From positions 22,337 to 86,336 of the forward strand of contig JBGTNK010000017.1 in assembly GCA_041743125.1 (NCBI GenBank): a DNA stretch of 64,000 nt. Direction: 5' to 3'. This document shows, piece after piece, positions 8,255-17,057 of this stretch. Under the pieces are notes generated by a model, which searched no databases, had not been told where the DNA came from, and saw only the letters and a list, made by a program, of their open reading frames with translations. This stretch comes from Terrimonas_B sp041743125 (GTDB lineage Bacteria > Bacteroidota > Bacteroidia > Chitinophagales > Chitinophagaceae). A program made the translations under genes and the position numbers. The number at the start of each line of letters is the position of its first letter. The first letter of the stretch is position 1.

Positions 8255-9304
8255 TTACTGACTAACTCGTATTCCAGGTAATAATTTTTGTAATGCTTCT
8301 TTTATGCAGCCGCCGGAACTGATTTTTTCAGCAAGTGGCTGCATATTTTTTTTCATTTCAAAATACTCTTCCTCGCTTACCATTCCTATCCTGCTTTCAA
8401 TTTCAAAAAGGCTATTAATTACAATTCCAATTTTATACTTTTCCACCAGGGGTGCTGTACCTGCAGATGCCGGAACAATCAAAGGCAAACCGCTGACAAT
8501 ATATAAGGATACTTTGTGGTGGCTGATATATTGCATATAATTTCCCAGGCTGCCTGCGGGTTTTTCAATAGAATCTCCGTCCCATACTAATCCGAATGAT
8601 CCTTTTAATTTCCCAGGCAACGCATAGGGTTTTTCCAGGCCTAACCAACTGACATTATTGTGCCTCGCCATGGATGGAGTAAATCCTTTGCCATATAAAT
8701 TAAACCGGATAAAGGATGGCCGTTTATCTAATAGCATATGCAAAGATTCCAGGAATTTACTTTTTTCAAGAAGGCCTGCAAAAACAATATCCAACGACAA
8801 CCTTCTTTCAAGATGATAAGGTGTAGCCAGGAAATCAAAAAATTCAAGAATAGAGCTATTGGGCCTTTTAATATGCTGCTGCAGCCATTGCTGCATAGAT
8901 ATATTATGAACGATAAAATGCTTATACCGGCGTAACTGTTTTATTTCTGATCGTAATTTTTTATCGTTACCATCCTTGATACCATCAATGTCTCCGATAA
9001 TACAAATAATCTGAATATTGCGTTTCCATAAAAGGCATTTTAATAACCACCGGGACATACCCGCATATACCGGAAAGATAAAAACAACCAGGGCCGGCGA
9101 AGAAATAGAAAATAAGAATCGAAACAAAAAAAGCAACCGTTTCAGTTTCGCCCTTACGGTAAATTGTTGATGGCAAGGAAAATCTATCGCTACAAAACCT
9201 TCCCGGGCCAGTATGGTCTCAGCGTCGGTATAACCAATACCTCCATGTTGGTATTCATCATAAGAATATTGCCTGATATAATATTTTTTGATTGTTTTCT
9301 CCAT
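8255..9304 (-). CDS. Galactofuranosyltransferase-like glycosyltransferase
   Basis: A 349-residue protein without membrane anchor. The C-terminal half has the pattern seen in beta-1,6-galactofuranosyltransferase-like proteins of surface-glycan loci: GSFGLVWDGDSIEKPAGSL, then YMQYISHHKVSLYIVSGLPLI and the closing region with KYKIGIVINSL. The upstream flippase (9316-10776) is 11 nt away and co-directional, so both probably form one transcription unit for a surface glycan. The sugar transferred is inferred from family only. Confidence 0.75.
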   Translation of the reverse strand: MEKTIKKYYIRQYSYDEYQHGGIGYTDAETILAREGFVAIDFPCHQQFTVRAKLKRLLFLFRFLFSISSPALVVFIFPVYAGMSRWLLKCLLWKRNIQIICIIGDIDGIKDGNDKKLRSEIKQLRRYKHFIVHNISMQQWLQQHIKRPNSSILEFFDFLATPYHLERRLSLDIVFAGLLEKSKFLESLHMLLDKRPSFIRFNLYGKGFTPSMARHNNVSWLGLEKPYALPGKLKGSFGLVWDGDSIEKPAGSLGNYMQYISHHKVSLYIVSGLPLIVPASAGTAPLVEKYKIGIVINSLFEIESRIGMVSEEEYFEMKKNMQPLAEKISSGGCIKEALQKLLPGIRVSQ

Positions 9305-9315
9305 GTCAAAACCAA

Positions 9316-10776
9316 CTATTTGGAATATAATTTATTCTTGAAAAATTTCAGTACCAACTGCATAAGGTTATTGGCAAATTCATTCCGGGCAATGAATAAT
9401 ATAAATAAAGCATAAGATCCCATACAGGCAATGATACTTATCACTAAACGCAAAAGTTCCTGGTGGATAAAATACCGGGCAAAAATTACAATGGGGATAA
9501 AGATCAAACTGCCGGTCACAGCCTGCAAGGCCGTCCTGGTGTCAAATATGGGTAACAGGGGAAGCTTCTTTTTTACCGTCATATAATTTGACAGCATCAG
9601 GAAAAATTCTGTAGCAATTAATGCTATGCAGATTCCATAATCCTGGTAAAGATAAGAAAGGATCAAGGCCGCTGGTATAAAGAGGCTGCTGGTTACCATA
9701 AGGTTTCTCAAAAACGATTTTTCCTTATGGTGGGTAATTAATATAGAATTGCTGAAAAACAAACTCATACTTTTCAAAAAAGGGTAAAACGAAAGCAGGC
9801 GGAGATCATCAGCAGCAGCAATAAATTTTTGACCAAAAAAAACAAGGGCCAGTTCACCCGCTATTAAAAAAAGTCCGACACCCATCGGAATAGATACCAA
9901 TAAAATTAATTGCACATTCAACAGCAACTTCCTCCGCAATTGAACTACCTCATTATTATTAGCTAATGAAACAATCCTTGGAAAAAAGACAAGAAACGAA
10001 TCAGCCAGTAAATTTGTACTTATTCTTACCACTTTTATAGAAAATGAATAAATGCCAACAGCGGAAGCTGTGCTAACCAGGCGCAGCATTACATTGTCCA
10101 GCATTAAGGGAATGGAATAAAAAAGATTAATTAAATAAATGACCCAAACCCTGTCTAGGTGCTTTTTCCAGTTGGAGTTTTTAAAGGAGGGGTTTACTTC
10201 CCTGAACAAAATAAAATTATTCCAAATTACTGTAATCACGGAAGATGCCACGATAATACCATAGTAGATATAATAATCTGCTGGTTGCCTTACCAGGATA
10301 AATATAGAAATCAATCCCGTTACCCGTACAACAACAGAACGGATAGTAATAAATCCAAATCTTTCATTACCTAAAAAATACCAATCACATGAAAAAAAAC
10401 TTACCAGCAAAAAGGAAACAGAAAATAGCAACAACCGAACATCCCCTATCCTTTCCCACAAAAAATATACGGCAACTGCATAAAATACCAACGTTACCGA
10501 TGAAGTAATAAGATGTAGCAAGTATAGCTCTGAGATCAAACCCGAAAGCTTTTCTCTTTGGTCCCTTACTTTGGCCACCTCCCTGATACCATACACTGTA
10601 ATTCCAAATTCAGCAATCACGACAAAGTAATAGGTAAAAGAATCTATGAAGCTTACATGGCCAATTCCTTCCGGATCCAGGATTCGTGATATGTAGGGAA
10701 TTGTTAATAACGGAATCAGTACCTGGCTAAAGGATAACAAGAAATTGTAAACAAGATTTCGCTTTATATTTGCCAA
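9316..10776 (-). CDS. Polysaccharide flippase (Wzx/RfbX-like, MOP superfamily), TTG start
   Basis: A 486-residue protein with about twelve to fourteen hydrophobic segments. The N-terminus (NLVYNFLLSFSQVLIPLLTI, then PYISRILDPEGIGHVSF) is characteristic of O-antigen/teichoic-acid flippases that move undecaprenyl-linked oligosaccharides across the inner membrane. The start codon is TTG at 10776; an in-frame TGA lies two codons upstream and no ATG would preserve the conserved N-terminus. It is the first gene of a minus-strand pair with the galactofuranosyltransferase-like gene. Confidence 0.88.
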   Translation of the reverse strand: MANIKRNLVYNFLLSFSQVLIPLLTIPYISRILDPEGIGHVSFIDSFTYYFVVIAEFGITVYGIREVAKVRDQREKLSGLISELYLLHLITSSVTLVFYAVAVYFLWERIGDVRLLLFSVSFLLVSFFSCDWYFLGNERFGFITIRSVVVRVTGLISIFILVRQPADYYIYYGIIVASSVITVIWNNFILFREVNPSFKNSNWKKHLDRVWVIYLINLFYSIPLMLDNVMLRLVSTASAVGIYSFSIKVVRISTNLLADSFLVFFPRIVSLANNNEVVQLRRKLLLNVQLILLVSIPMGVGLFLIAGELALVFFGQKFIAAADDLRLLSFYPFLKSMSLFFSNSILITHHKEKSFLRNLMVTSSLFIPAALILSYLYQDYGICIALIATEFFLMLSNYMTVKKKLPLLPIFDTRTALQAVTGSLIFIPIVIFARYFIHQELLRLVISIIACMGSYALFILFIARNEFANNLMQLVLKFFKNKLYSK

Positions 10777-11108
10777 GATTCAGCAGCCGTTATTTACTAC
10801 GGTAGTAATACAAACATAATATATTTAGTTTCAATTTCATTTTGTTCAGATGGTTCAAAAGAATTTTGCCTTTCAGGCATATAAATTACAAGGTCGGGAG
10901 TATATTAAAGTGAAATTCATTATAAGCTGAATAGTGCAATTAACTAATAAAACAGGTTAGATCAGAATAGGCTTAATATGGAGCAATCCTTTTTAATTTA
11001 TTATTTCTGTGATGTGGAAATTATAATTTCCTATTCATCAGGCACCAGGTTTAATCAGGGCATTCCTTTTCTCAATATTGGCCATAGCATTTAATAATAA
11101 AATGTATC
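10777..11108. other. Divergent intergenic region, 332 bp
   Basis: An AT-rich gap between the divergent flippase and methyltransferase genes. It must hold promoters for both directions, but I see no confident -33/-7 pair. The one clear structure is the palindrome at 11016-11031. Confidence 0.5.
11016..11031. promoter_or_regulatory. Perfect 16-bp palindrome, possible operator
   Basis: GGAAATTATAATTTCC reads the same on both strands and lies 77 bp upstream of the methyltransferase ATG at 11109. A dimeric regulator could bind it; no regulator gene is adjacent, and the AT-rich context makes chance occurrence possible. Confidence 0.3.
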
Positions 11109-12170
11109 ATGACGGAATACCTGCTTTCCTTGTTATGTTGCCCGGTAACTAAAAGCCCATTAAGGATGCAGGTTATTACATACGGCAAAAAAAAATATGG
11201 CACCAATGAACAGGACATCATAAAAGAAGCTATTCTATTTGCAACTGAATCCTGGTTTTATCCGGTAATAGAAGGAATACCCAGACTCCTGGTTGAATCT
11301 TTTATAGACCACAAGGACTTTCTTAAAAAACACCTTCCCGATTATTCAATAAGAAGCAGTCATTTACACAACACTTATTTAAAACTGATAAAGGAGGTTA
11401 CAAGAAAAAACAAAAGAACAAAAAAGAGTTTTGAATTTGAATGGAAGCTTTTTAATTATGAACAGGATAAAACATGGAATGCAGATAAAAAGGAAATGAT
11501 GGAGCGGTTTTTTAAAGAAACAGGGGAAGATGCAGGATCTTTATCTTCAAGATTAATTCTGGATGCAGGTTGTGGCAATGGAATCCTTGAGAGTATGGTT
11601 GCAGCCTATGGCGCAACCATACTAGGTATGGATATCAGCAAGAGCATCGAAAAAGCATTTCATATTAATACGCAACCAACTGCTCTGTTCATACAGGGAG
11701 ATATTCAATTTCTGCCGGTAAAAGAAAGACTTTTTGACCTGGTACACTGTAGTGGTGTTTTAATTCATACACCTGATACCAAGGCGTCCTTTTTTAGCAT
11801 TGAATCATGCGTAAGACAATATGGCAAACTTAGTGTTTGGCTCTACCATCCACGCAAGGATTTAATACACAATTTAATTCTTAGGATAAGAAGGGTATCT
11901 TCCAAATTGCCACTTTCGGTTCAATACAATTTGTATAAAATATTTTTTTTTCCGCCCTTTTATTTGATCAAATTGCTGAAACGTGACAAATTCAATTCAA
12001 GGGAATTAATGATTTCCCTGGTGGACCAGTTCAGTCCTGAATTCAGATGGGAGCATAAGCCTGAGGAAGTAAACAAATGGTTTCAGGAAAAAAATTATAT
12101 AGAGGTAAAGGTAACTACGCTAGAATTATTTGGTTATAATATGACAGGAATAAAAAAACCGGAAGTATGA
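11109..12170 (+). CDS. Class I SAM-dependent methyltransferase with Trm112-like N-terminal domain
   Basis: A 353-residue protein. Residues 1-60 resemble a Trm112/UPF0434-type zinc-ribbon-like domain (LLSLLCCPVTKSPL, then YPVIEGIPRLL). The methyltransferase domain follows, with SAM-binding motif I LILDAGCGNGILES at about residues 148-161, an acidic motif II in LGMDISKS, and VHCSGVLIHTP. Such fusions are common in surface-polysaccharide gene sets, where they methylate sugars or lipids. Its last codons overlap the next gene by 4 nt (ATGA), suggesting translational coupling. The acceptor is unknown. Confidence 0.85.
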   Translation: MTEYLLSLLCCPVTKSPLRMQVITYGKKKYGTNEQDIIKEAILFATESWFYPVIEGIPRLLVESFIDHKDFLKKHLPDYSIRSSHLHNTYLKLIKEVTRKNKRTKKSFEFEWKLFNYEQDKTWNADKKEMMERFFKETGEDAGSLSSRLILDAGCGNGILESMVAAYGATILGMDISKSIEKAFHINTQPTALFIQGDIQFLPVKERLFDLVHCSGVLIHTPDTKASFFSIESCVRQYGKLSVWLYHPRKDLIHNLILRIRRVSSKLPLSVQYNLYKIFFFPPFYLIKLLKRDKFNSRELMISLVDQFSPEFRWEHKPEEVNKWFQEKNYIEVKVTTLELFGYNMTGIKKPEV

Positions 12171-13294
12171 AAATAGCGCTGTTTGAAACATATCATTTCG
12201 AAGTGGCTAATACAATCATTAGCCTCTTCGACAAACCGGAAAATGAAATAACAATATTTGTCTATCCGAAAGCCTACAGGCAACTTCTTTTCCTTCTTCA
12301 GCATAAAGCAACCAGGTTTACCTGGATTGTTAGAACCAAAGATGAAAGCAACCGCGGATTTATAAAAAGAATATTTGATTATACTTCAACCGGTTCATAT
12401 GATCTGCTCTATTTTAATACCATTTCTGATAATTTTATTACTTATGTTTATCACCTGAATAAAATAAAAAAAATCCGTTCAGTACTTACCCTTCATGATA
12501 TAAACGGTCAATTTCAGTACAAGCCTTCGCTAAGTTTTACCAGCCTGGTAAGATTTATAGGTAAAAGATTATTATTAAACAAAATAGCAGGATTTAATGT
12601 CCTTGCTGAATCCATGGTCCCTTATTTAAAAAATAAAATATCTCCGGGAAAGAAAATTTATTCAATACCCGGCTCTTACTTTGATCCTAACCAATCATAT
12701 TTTTTAAATTTTGAAAAAAATCAATCTGTAAAAATTGTAATACCGGGAACAGTTGATGAACGAAGAAGAGATTATTCTCAAATCAAAATGTTATTGGAGA
12801 AAGCCGATCTCCAAAATATTAGAATTGAACTTTGTTTACTGGGAGTATTCAAGACTGGCTATAGTGAAAACACCCGCCAGTTTTGCCTGGCATATCTTCA
12901 AAAACATACTAATTTGAAAATATTTGATGCCGAAATTATAGACCAACCAGAGTTTGATAAATACATGCTGGACTGTCACTTTATTTGGATGCCTGCTCAA
13001 CCAAAAATTTCTATTTCGGATGGAATAATTGAAGAGTATGGAAAAAGTATATGTTCCGGCAACATAGGTGATGCCATCAAATATTCAAAGCCATTCTTTA
13101 TTCCGAAGACGATACCGCTGGATGAACCCCTTTTAAATAGCGCTATCCGTTATGAAACACCTAACGACATTGTGAGGGTAATCAATGATCTTAATTTTGA
13201 GGTCTATTCCGGGCTGCACCAAAAAGCATTGGATTCTTCCGGGCATTACACACTAGAAAAAATCATGAGTCGAAATCCTTCATTATTTGGCTAA
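12167..13294 (+). CDS. Putative GT-B-like glycosyltransferase
   Basis: A 375-residue soluble protein coupled by an ATGA overlap to the methyltransferase. Its layout is that of a two-domain GT-B fold: an N-terminal half with LLYFNTISDN and LTLHDINGQF, a linker with IPGSYFDPNQ, and a C-terminal half opening with VKIVIPGTVDERRRDY. A classical E-x7-E motif is not clear, so similarity is weak. Context (flippase, methyltransferase) supports a role in surface-glycan synthesis. The last 32 nt overlap the tail of the convergent gene ending at 13263. Confidence 0.6.
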   Translation: MKIALFETYHFEVANTIISLFDKPENEITIFVYPKAYRQLLFLLQHKATRFTWIVRTKDESNRGFIKRIFDYTSTGSYDLLYFNTISDNFITYVYHLNKIKKIRSVLTLHDINGQFQYKPSLSFTSLVRFIGKRLLLNKIAGFNVLAESMVPYLKNKISPGKKIYSIPGSYFDPNQSYFLNFEKNQSVKIVIPGTVDERRRDYSQIKMLLEKADLQNIRIELCLLGVFKTGYSENTRQFCLAYLQKHTNLKIFDAEIIDQPEFDKYMLDCHFIWMPAQPKISISDGIIEEYGKSICSGNIGDAIKYSKPFFIPKTIPLDEPLLNSAIRYETPNDIVRVINDLNFEVYSGLHQKALDSSGHYTLEKIMSRNPSLFG

Positions 13295-13667
13295 GGGGCC
13301 TCTCCCCTTTTTGAAATTTCAAAAAATTCTTACGATTGAAATAATAAAAACCCAGGAACCAGGCCACAGGGAAAAAGCTAAGCACTCTGATTAGCAAGGA
13401 CCCGGTATAAAAACCCAAAATAAAGAGTACCGCTAAAACAAATAAACCACCCAATAAATGCAGGTCGTCAAGAATGCAGGTTACCCCCAGGTTATAATAA
13501 CCAGGTTGATCGAATTGAAGTTCTACTGGTTTGGTAAAATGAAACCCATCCGTCATTACAATTGTCAGATGATTTTTGTCTGATAAAATGAGGATGGGTT
13601 TCGAACTTAATAATGGATAAATTTCATTATTATTTACAATTACGCGGGGACTAAGAAGGCTCAGCAT
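13263..13667 (-). CDS. Hypothetical membrane protein
   Basis: I do not recognise a family. From ATG 13667 the product has 134 residues; an alternative TTG at 13715 would add 16. The ATG is preferred because a purine-rich GGAAG stretch lies about 10 nt upstream, unusual for this genome. The N-terminal half is polar with beta-like character (LILSDKNHLTIVMTDGFHF); about residues 75-115 hold two hydrophobic segments (LLGGLFVLAVLFILGFYTG and a second one). It lies 51 nt downstream of tpiA on the same strand and its tail overlaps the convergent gene at 13294 by 32 nt. Confidence 0.65.
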   Translation of the reverse strand: MLSLLSPRVIVNNNEIYPLLSSKPILILSDKNHLTIVMTDGFHFTKPVELQFDQPGYYNLGVTCILDDLHLLGGLFVLAVLFILGFYTGSLLIRVLSFFPVAWFLGFYYFNRKNFLKFQKGERPLSQIMKDFDS

Positions 13668-13718
13668 AAGTTGTTTCTTCCTCTTAATAATAATATAATA
13701 AGCAGCACCTGGCAATGG

Positions 13719-14480
13719 TCATTTAAGTGCCTTAAGAATTTGAATAAAATCATCCGCAATTAAGGAGGCTCCGCCCACCAGTCCGCCATCCACATCGGGG
13801 CAACTGAATAACTCTTTTGCATTGCCGGCCTTTACACTTCCACCATATAATATAGGAATTTGCCCGGCTAGTTCCTGCCCGTATTGTGCTGCCAGTACGG
13901 AACGCAGGTATGCATGTATTTCCTGTGCCTGCTCAGTAGAGGCAGTCTTCCCGGTACCTATGGCCCATATGGGTTCATATGCAATTACGATATCTTTTAT
14001 GACGTCTTTATTTAAATGAAAAAGAGATTCCCTTATCTGTGTTGATACAAATTCATTTTGTGTTCCTGCCTCCCGGATAGTGAGCGGTTCACCACAACAG
14101 AAAATTGGAGTTATAAAATTTTCCAGGCACAGGTCGAGCTTTCCGGCCAGCACATCATTTGTTTCATTGAAATATTCACGCCTTTCGCTATGCCCGATAA
14201 TACAATATGGTACACCGACTGAATGAAGAATTTCTGCTGAAATTTCACCTGTAAAAGCACCTGATTTTTTGTGGTAACAATTTTGGGCGGCTACATAATA
14301 ATTCGCCGCGTTATCTACTTCACTTCGTGCCATTAACAGGTAAGGATAAGGCACGGCAAAGATCGCCTGTTGATGAGGTTGCAGAACAATGTTGGCGGTC
14401 AAAACATCATCTAATAATTTTTCTCCTTGCTGAAAGGTCATGTTCATTTTCCAATTGGCTGCCGCGATCTGTTTTCTCAT
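13719..14480 (-). CDS. tpiA: Triosephosphate isomerase
   Basis: Interconverts dihydroxyacetone phosphate and glyceraldehyde 3-phosphate in glycolysis. From ATG 14480 the product is 253 residues, the usual length, and starts MRKQIAAANWKMN; an ATG two codons upstream (14486) is possible. Catalytic and signature residues are visible: Lys in NWKMN, His in IIGHSERREYF, Glu in AYEPIWAIGTGKT, and phosphate-binding LYGGSVKAGN and GGLVGGASL. It lies 36 nt downstream of the GlmU-like gene on the same strand. Confidence 0.97.
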   Translation of the reverse strand: MRKQIAAANWKMNMTFQQGEKLLDDVLTANIVLQPHQQAIFAVPYPYLLMARSEVDNAANYYVAAQNCYHKKSGAFTGEISAEILHSVGVPYCIIGHSERREYFNETNDVLAGKLDLCLENFITPIFCCGEPLTIREAGTQNEFVSTQIRESLFHLNKDVIKDIVIAYEPIWAIGTGKTASTEQAQEIHAYLRSVLAAQYGQELAGQIPILYGGSVKAGNAKELFSCPDVDGGLVGGASLIADDFIQILKALK

Positions 14481-14516
14481 AAGCATTTTTATTTTTTTTA
14501 TGGTGGCTAAAATAAA

Positions 14517-15695
14517 TTAAAAACGGTTAAAGATATATGTTAAAATGCTTTTTTCATTATCGGTAATCAGCCGGGATTTTAATTTTTTCCAGCCAGCAAT
14601 ATCCTGCACCGCTTTTTCAAATTCATATCGCTTTAAACCCTCGCTACCCCACGAAAAATTAGGAATATATTTCGGGGTCAACCCATTTCCAAATACATTG
14701 CAGGAAACGCCAATAATAGTACCTGTATTTATTGAAGTATTGATGGCCGTCCGTGAATAATCACCCATCATCACACCACATTTTAAACCGGCATTTACCT
14801 GGCCTTTAGGTGTCCAAACTTTTATATCACCTGCATTATTTTTCAGGTTAGAATTAGTAGTACCTGCGCCCAGGTTACACCACTCGCCCACAACAGAATC
14901 TCCCAGGTATCCGTCATGTGCTTTGTTTGAATAACCAAATAATACCGAGTTTTTTATTTCTCCTCCGGCAACACAATAAGGACCCAGGGTTGTAGCACCA
15001 TATATCTTTGCTCCCATTTTCACGCAGGACCCCTCTCCCATGGCGAAGGGCCCACGTATAAATGAGCCTTCCATTACAGTAGCATTTTTTCCAATATAGA
15101 TAGGACCGGAAGCTGCGTTTAATATACTATGCTGAACCCTGGCACCTTCCTCTAAGAAAATATTCGATTCATTAACCAACTGGTTGGTATCAGGAATAGT
15201 TTGGGATTTTCTCTCTTTGGTTATCATCTCAAAATCCTGGCGAATGGCCCAATCATTTAAATGAAAGATATCCCAGGGATACTGAATTGTTTTTACATCT
15301 TCTTTCAATTCGATTGCCTTTGAAACTGCTATCTTATGCTTTTCCTTAATTTCCTCCTTGGTAAACCGAAACACTATACCCGTATTTTTATTTATTGTTA
15401 TGAATTCGCCATTATTAAGATCATGTATGGCTGTTACAATTTCAGGAGAAGGAAGTACATTACCATGAATCATTATACAAACCCCATCCTTTACTGCTTC
15501 CTCAATTGTTATTGATCTGTCCAGGTCTTTATAGTCATCTTCATTCCGGTCAAATGATGGTAATCCCAAGACGGCTTCCCATTTTTCCCTAATTGTAAGA
15601 ATACCTATCCGTATATCCTGAATCTGCCTGGTTAAAGTATAGGGATAAAGATTTTCAGGCTGGCAATATTGCTCGGTAAATATGATCTTGTTCAT
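14517..15695 (-). CDS. GlmU family protein (Bacteroidota-type sugar-1-P nucleotidyl/acetyltransferase)
   Basis: A 392-residue protein from ATG 15695 (begins MNKIIFTEQYCQPENL); a longer reading to 15767 is possible but adds a non-conserved stretch. The N-terminal part resembles a degenerate nucleotidyltransferase; the C-terminal part is a left-handed beta-helix with hexapeptide repeats (GPIYIGKNATVMEG, GAKIYGATTLGP, LGAGTTNSNLKNNAG). This is the alternative GlmU family of Bacteroidota, thought to supply UDP-N-acetylglucosamine for wall and glycan synthesis. It sits between the L31 gene and tpiA. A terminator at 15775-15802 separates it from L31. Confidence 0.85.
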   Translation of the reverse strand: MNKIIFTEQYCQPENLYPYTLTRQIQDIRIGILTIREKWEAVLGLPSFDRNEDDYKDLDRSITIEEAVKDGVCIMIHGNVLPSPEIVTAIHDLNNGEFITINKNTGIVFRFTKEEIKEKHKIAVSKAIELKEDVKTIQYPWDIFHLNDWAIRQDFEMITKERKSQTIPDTNQLVNESNIFLEEGARVQHSILNAASGPIYIGKNATVMEGSFIRGPFAMGEGSCVKMGAKIYGATTLGPYCVAGGEIKNSVLFGYSNKAHDGYLGDSVVGEWCNLGAGTTNSNLKNNAGDIKVWTPKGQVNAGLKCGVMMGDYSRTAINTSINTGTIIGVSCNVFGNGLTPKYIPNFSWGSEGLKRYEFEKAVQDIAGWKKLKSRLITDNEKSILTYIFNRF

Positions 15696-15774
15696 AGATA
15701 TGAAGGGCTGAGTTCTATGGCAAGATACTTTAAAAAAAATACGGGATTTAATAGTAAAATTTACCACATAAACT

Positions 15775-15802
15775 AAAAAAGCCTCCCGGAATATCAGGAG
15801 GC
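15775..15802 (-). terminator. Rho-independent terminator after the L31 gene
   Basis: GCCTCC (15781-15786) pairs with GGAGGC (15797-15802) around a 10-nt loop, and reading on the minus strand the stem is followed by six T residues (15780-15775). It lies 24 nt past the L31 stop codon. Confidence 0.85.
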
Positions 15803-15825
15803 TCTTATGAATCTTTTATTGAGTT

Positions 15826-16080
15826 TTAATCTGCTTTTTTAGCATATTTCCTTTTGAATTTATCAATACGTCCTGCCGTATCTACCAGTACATTTTTCCC
15901 GGTAAAAAATGGATGAGAAGTATTAGATATTTCGAGTTTAACCAGAGGGTATTCATTGCCATCTTCCCATTTTACTGTTTCTTTAGAAGATGCAGTACTC
16001 CGGCTCAGGAAAGAATAATTATTACTCATGTCTTTAAAAACAACCAGTCGATAATTATTAGGATGAAGGCCTTTTTTCAT
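15826..16080 (-). CDS. rpmE2: 50S ribosomal protein L31, type B
   Basis: An 84-residue ribosomal protein, usual length for type B L31. It starts MKKGLHPNNYRLVVFKDMS and contains the conserved EISNTSHPFFTGK and GRIDKFKRKY segments. The zinc-binding cysteines of type A L31 are absent, as expected for the type B form. A clear terminator follows the gene. Confidence 0.97.
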   Translation of the reverse strand: MKKGLHPNNYRLVVFKDMSNNYSFLSRSTASSKETVKWEDGNEYPLVKLEISNTSHPFFTGKNVLVDTAGRIDKFKRKYAKKAD

Positions 16081-16505
16081 AACTCTTTGATTTTTAATGT
16101 TGCACGGATTCTACCGTACCAATTGTATAAATTTTTAGGATGGCGAAGTTAATACGGCCATCAGTTTTGACCAAATCTTATTTTGGAGCTATTTAATTCG
16201 CTTTTGAAATCCGGTAAATGTATTAAAAACGAAAACATCAGACTTTGTTCCTATACTTTCTTTCGAAAGTATATTCACTTTACCTGATGTTTTCAGGAGT
16301 TGTGTCTAATCCTTTTACAGATTTTCTACTTCTCCAAACTGCATTTCTCTCTGTTTCCAAATTGTTCTGCAGCGTTTGTATATTGAAGATACATTTTGAT
16401 TCAGGCTGTTTCCAAATTTTTATGCCTGATATTCTTCACTCTTTACTAACCGGTGGTTCCCTTTTATGCAGGTTTTATTAAGAATTTTTGAAGGGATTTC
16501 CACAT
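16081..16505. other. Intergenic region, 425 bp, with nested inverted repeats
   Basis: No convincing gene: the plus-strand frame at 16245-16481 has an unusual composition rich in Phe, Leu, Ser and Cys and no homologue I recognise. The region should hold the L31 promoter (upstream of 16080). Its main feature is the nested palindrome at 16231-16294. Confidence 0.5.
16231..16294. repeat. Nested (two-level) inverted repeat
   Basis: An outer perfect 11-bp inverted repeat (GAAAACATCAG at 16231-16241, CTGATGTTTTC at 16284-16294) encloses an inner 9-bp hairpin (TATACTTTC at 16252-16260, GAAAGTATA at 16265-16273) with a TTTC loop. Ten bases separate outer and inner arms on each side. On the minus strand the outer stem is followed by GTTTTTAAT, so it could terminate minus-strand transcription from yajQ's direction; it could also be a mobile palindromic element. 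No second copy was noticed in the window. Confidence 0.6.
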
Positions 16506-16997
16506 TTAGCTCCTCATATTTTCATATTGCAAAGGAATTCCTATTTCCCAGCTTTTTGAAGCCTGTATCACCTCCTGTAAATCATCAATTTTTTTTCCTG
16601 TTACTCTTACGATATCGTCATTTATAGAAGCCTGAACTTTTAACCCGGAATCCTTTATCTGTTTTACTATTTTCTTGGCATCTTCCTGCTTCAAACCATT
16701 TCTTACCAGCACTTCTTTTTTCCATGCTTTCCCAATCTGCCCACCTTCCTTTGAAAGATCAAAGGCTTCAGGGGCTATACCCTGTTTGTGTGCACGGCTT
16801 ATCAATACATCCATCAACTGCCGCATCTTCATGTCATCATCAGTTTCAAGGTTAATCTTGAATTCCTTTTTATCCAATTTAATTACAACATGGGATCCCT
16901 TGAAATCAAACCGGTTCGTAATTTCTTTGGTGACTACATTTACTGCGTTTTCCAAAGCCTGTGCTTCTACTTTACTTACAAAATCAAATGAAGGCAT
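16506..16997 (-). CDS. yajQ: YajQ family nucleotide-binding protein
   Basis: A 163-residue protein from ATG 16997 (MPSFDFVSKVEAQALENAVN), which matches the conserved YajQ N-terminus; a reading from 17030 would add 11 residues. Further conserved parts are ITNRFDFKGSHV, LISRAHKQGI and VRVTGKKIDDLQEVI. YajQ relatives bind nucleotides, and some bind cyclic di-GMP and affect transcription, but the role in Bacteroidota is unsettled. Cytoplasmic, single gene. Confidence 0.95.
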   Translation of the reverse strand: MPSFDFVSKVEAQALENAVNVVTKEITNRFDFKGSHVVIKLDKKEFKINLETDDDMKMRQLMDVLISRAHKQGIAPEAFDLSKEGGQIGKAWKKEVLVRNGLKQEDAKKIVKQIKDSGLKVQASINDDIVRVTGKKIDDLQEVIQASKSWEIGIPLQYENMRS

Positions 16998-17057
16998 AAA
17001 AATTGGTTTTGATAATCGCAAATATAGCAAGTCTGCTACTTTAACTAATGGCAGATC

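Noticed and set aside
14487..16080. L31 and the GlmU-like gene as one simple operon
   Set aside because: A strong terminator at 15775-15802 lies between them on the shared strand.
16245..16481. Plus-strand 78-aa ORF between L31 and yajQ
   Set aside because: Overlaps the nested palindrome, rich in Phe/Leu/Ser/Cys, no family recognised.
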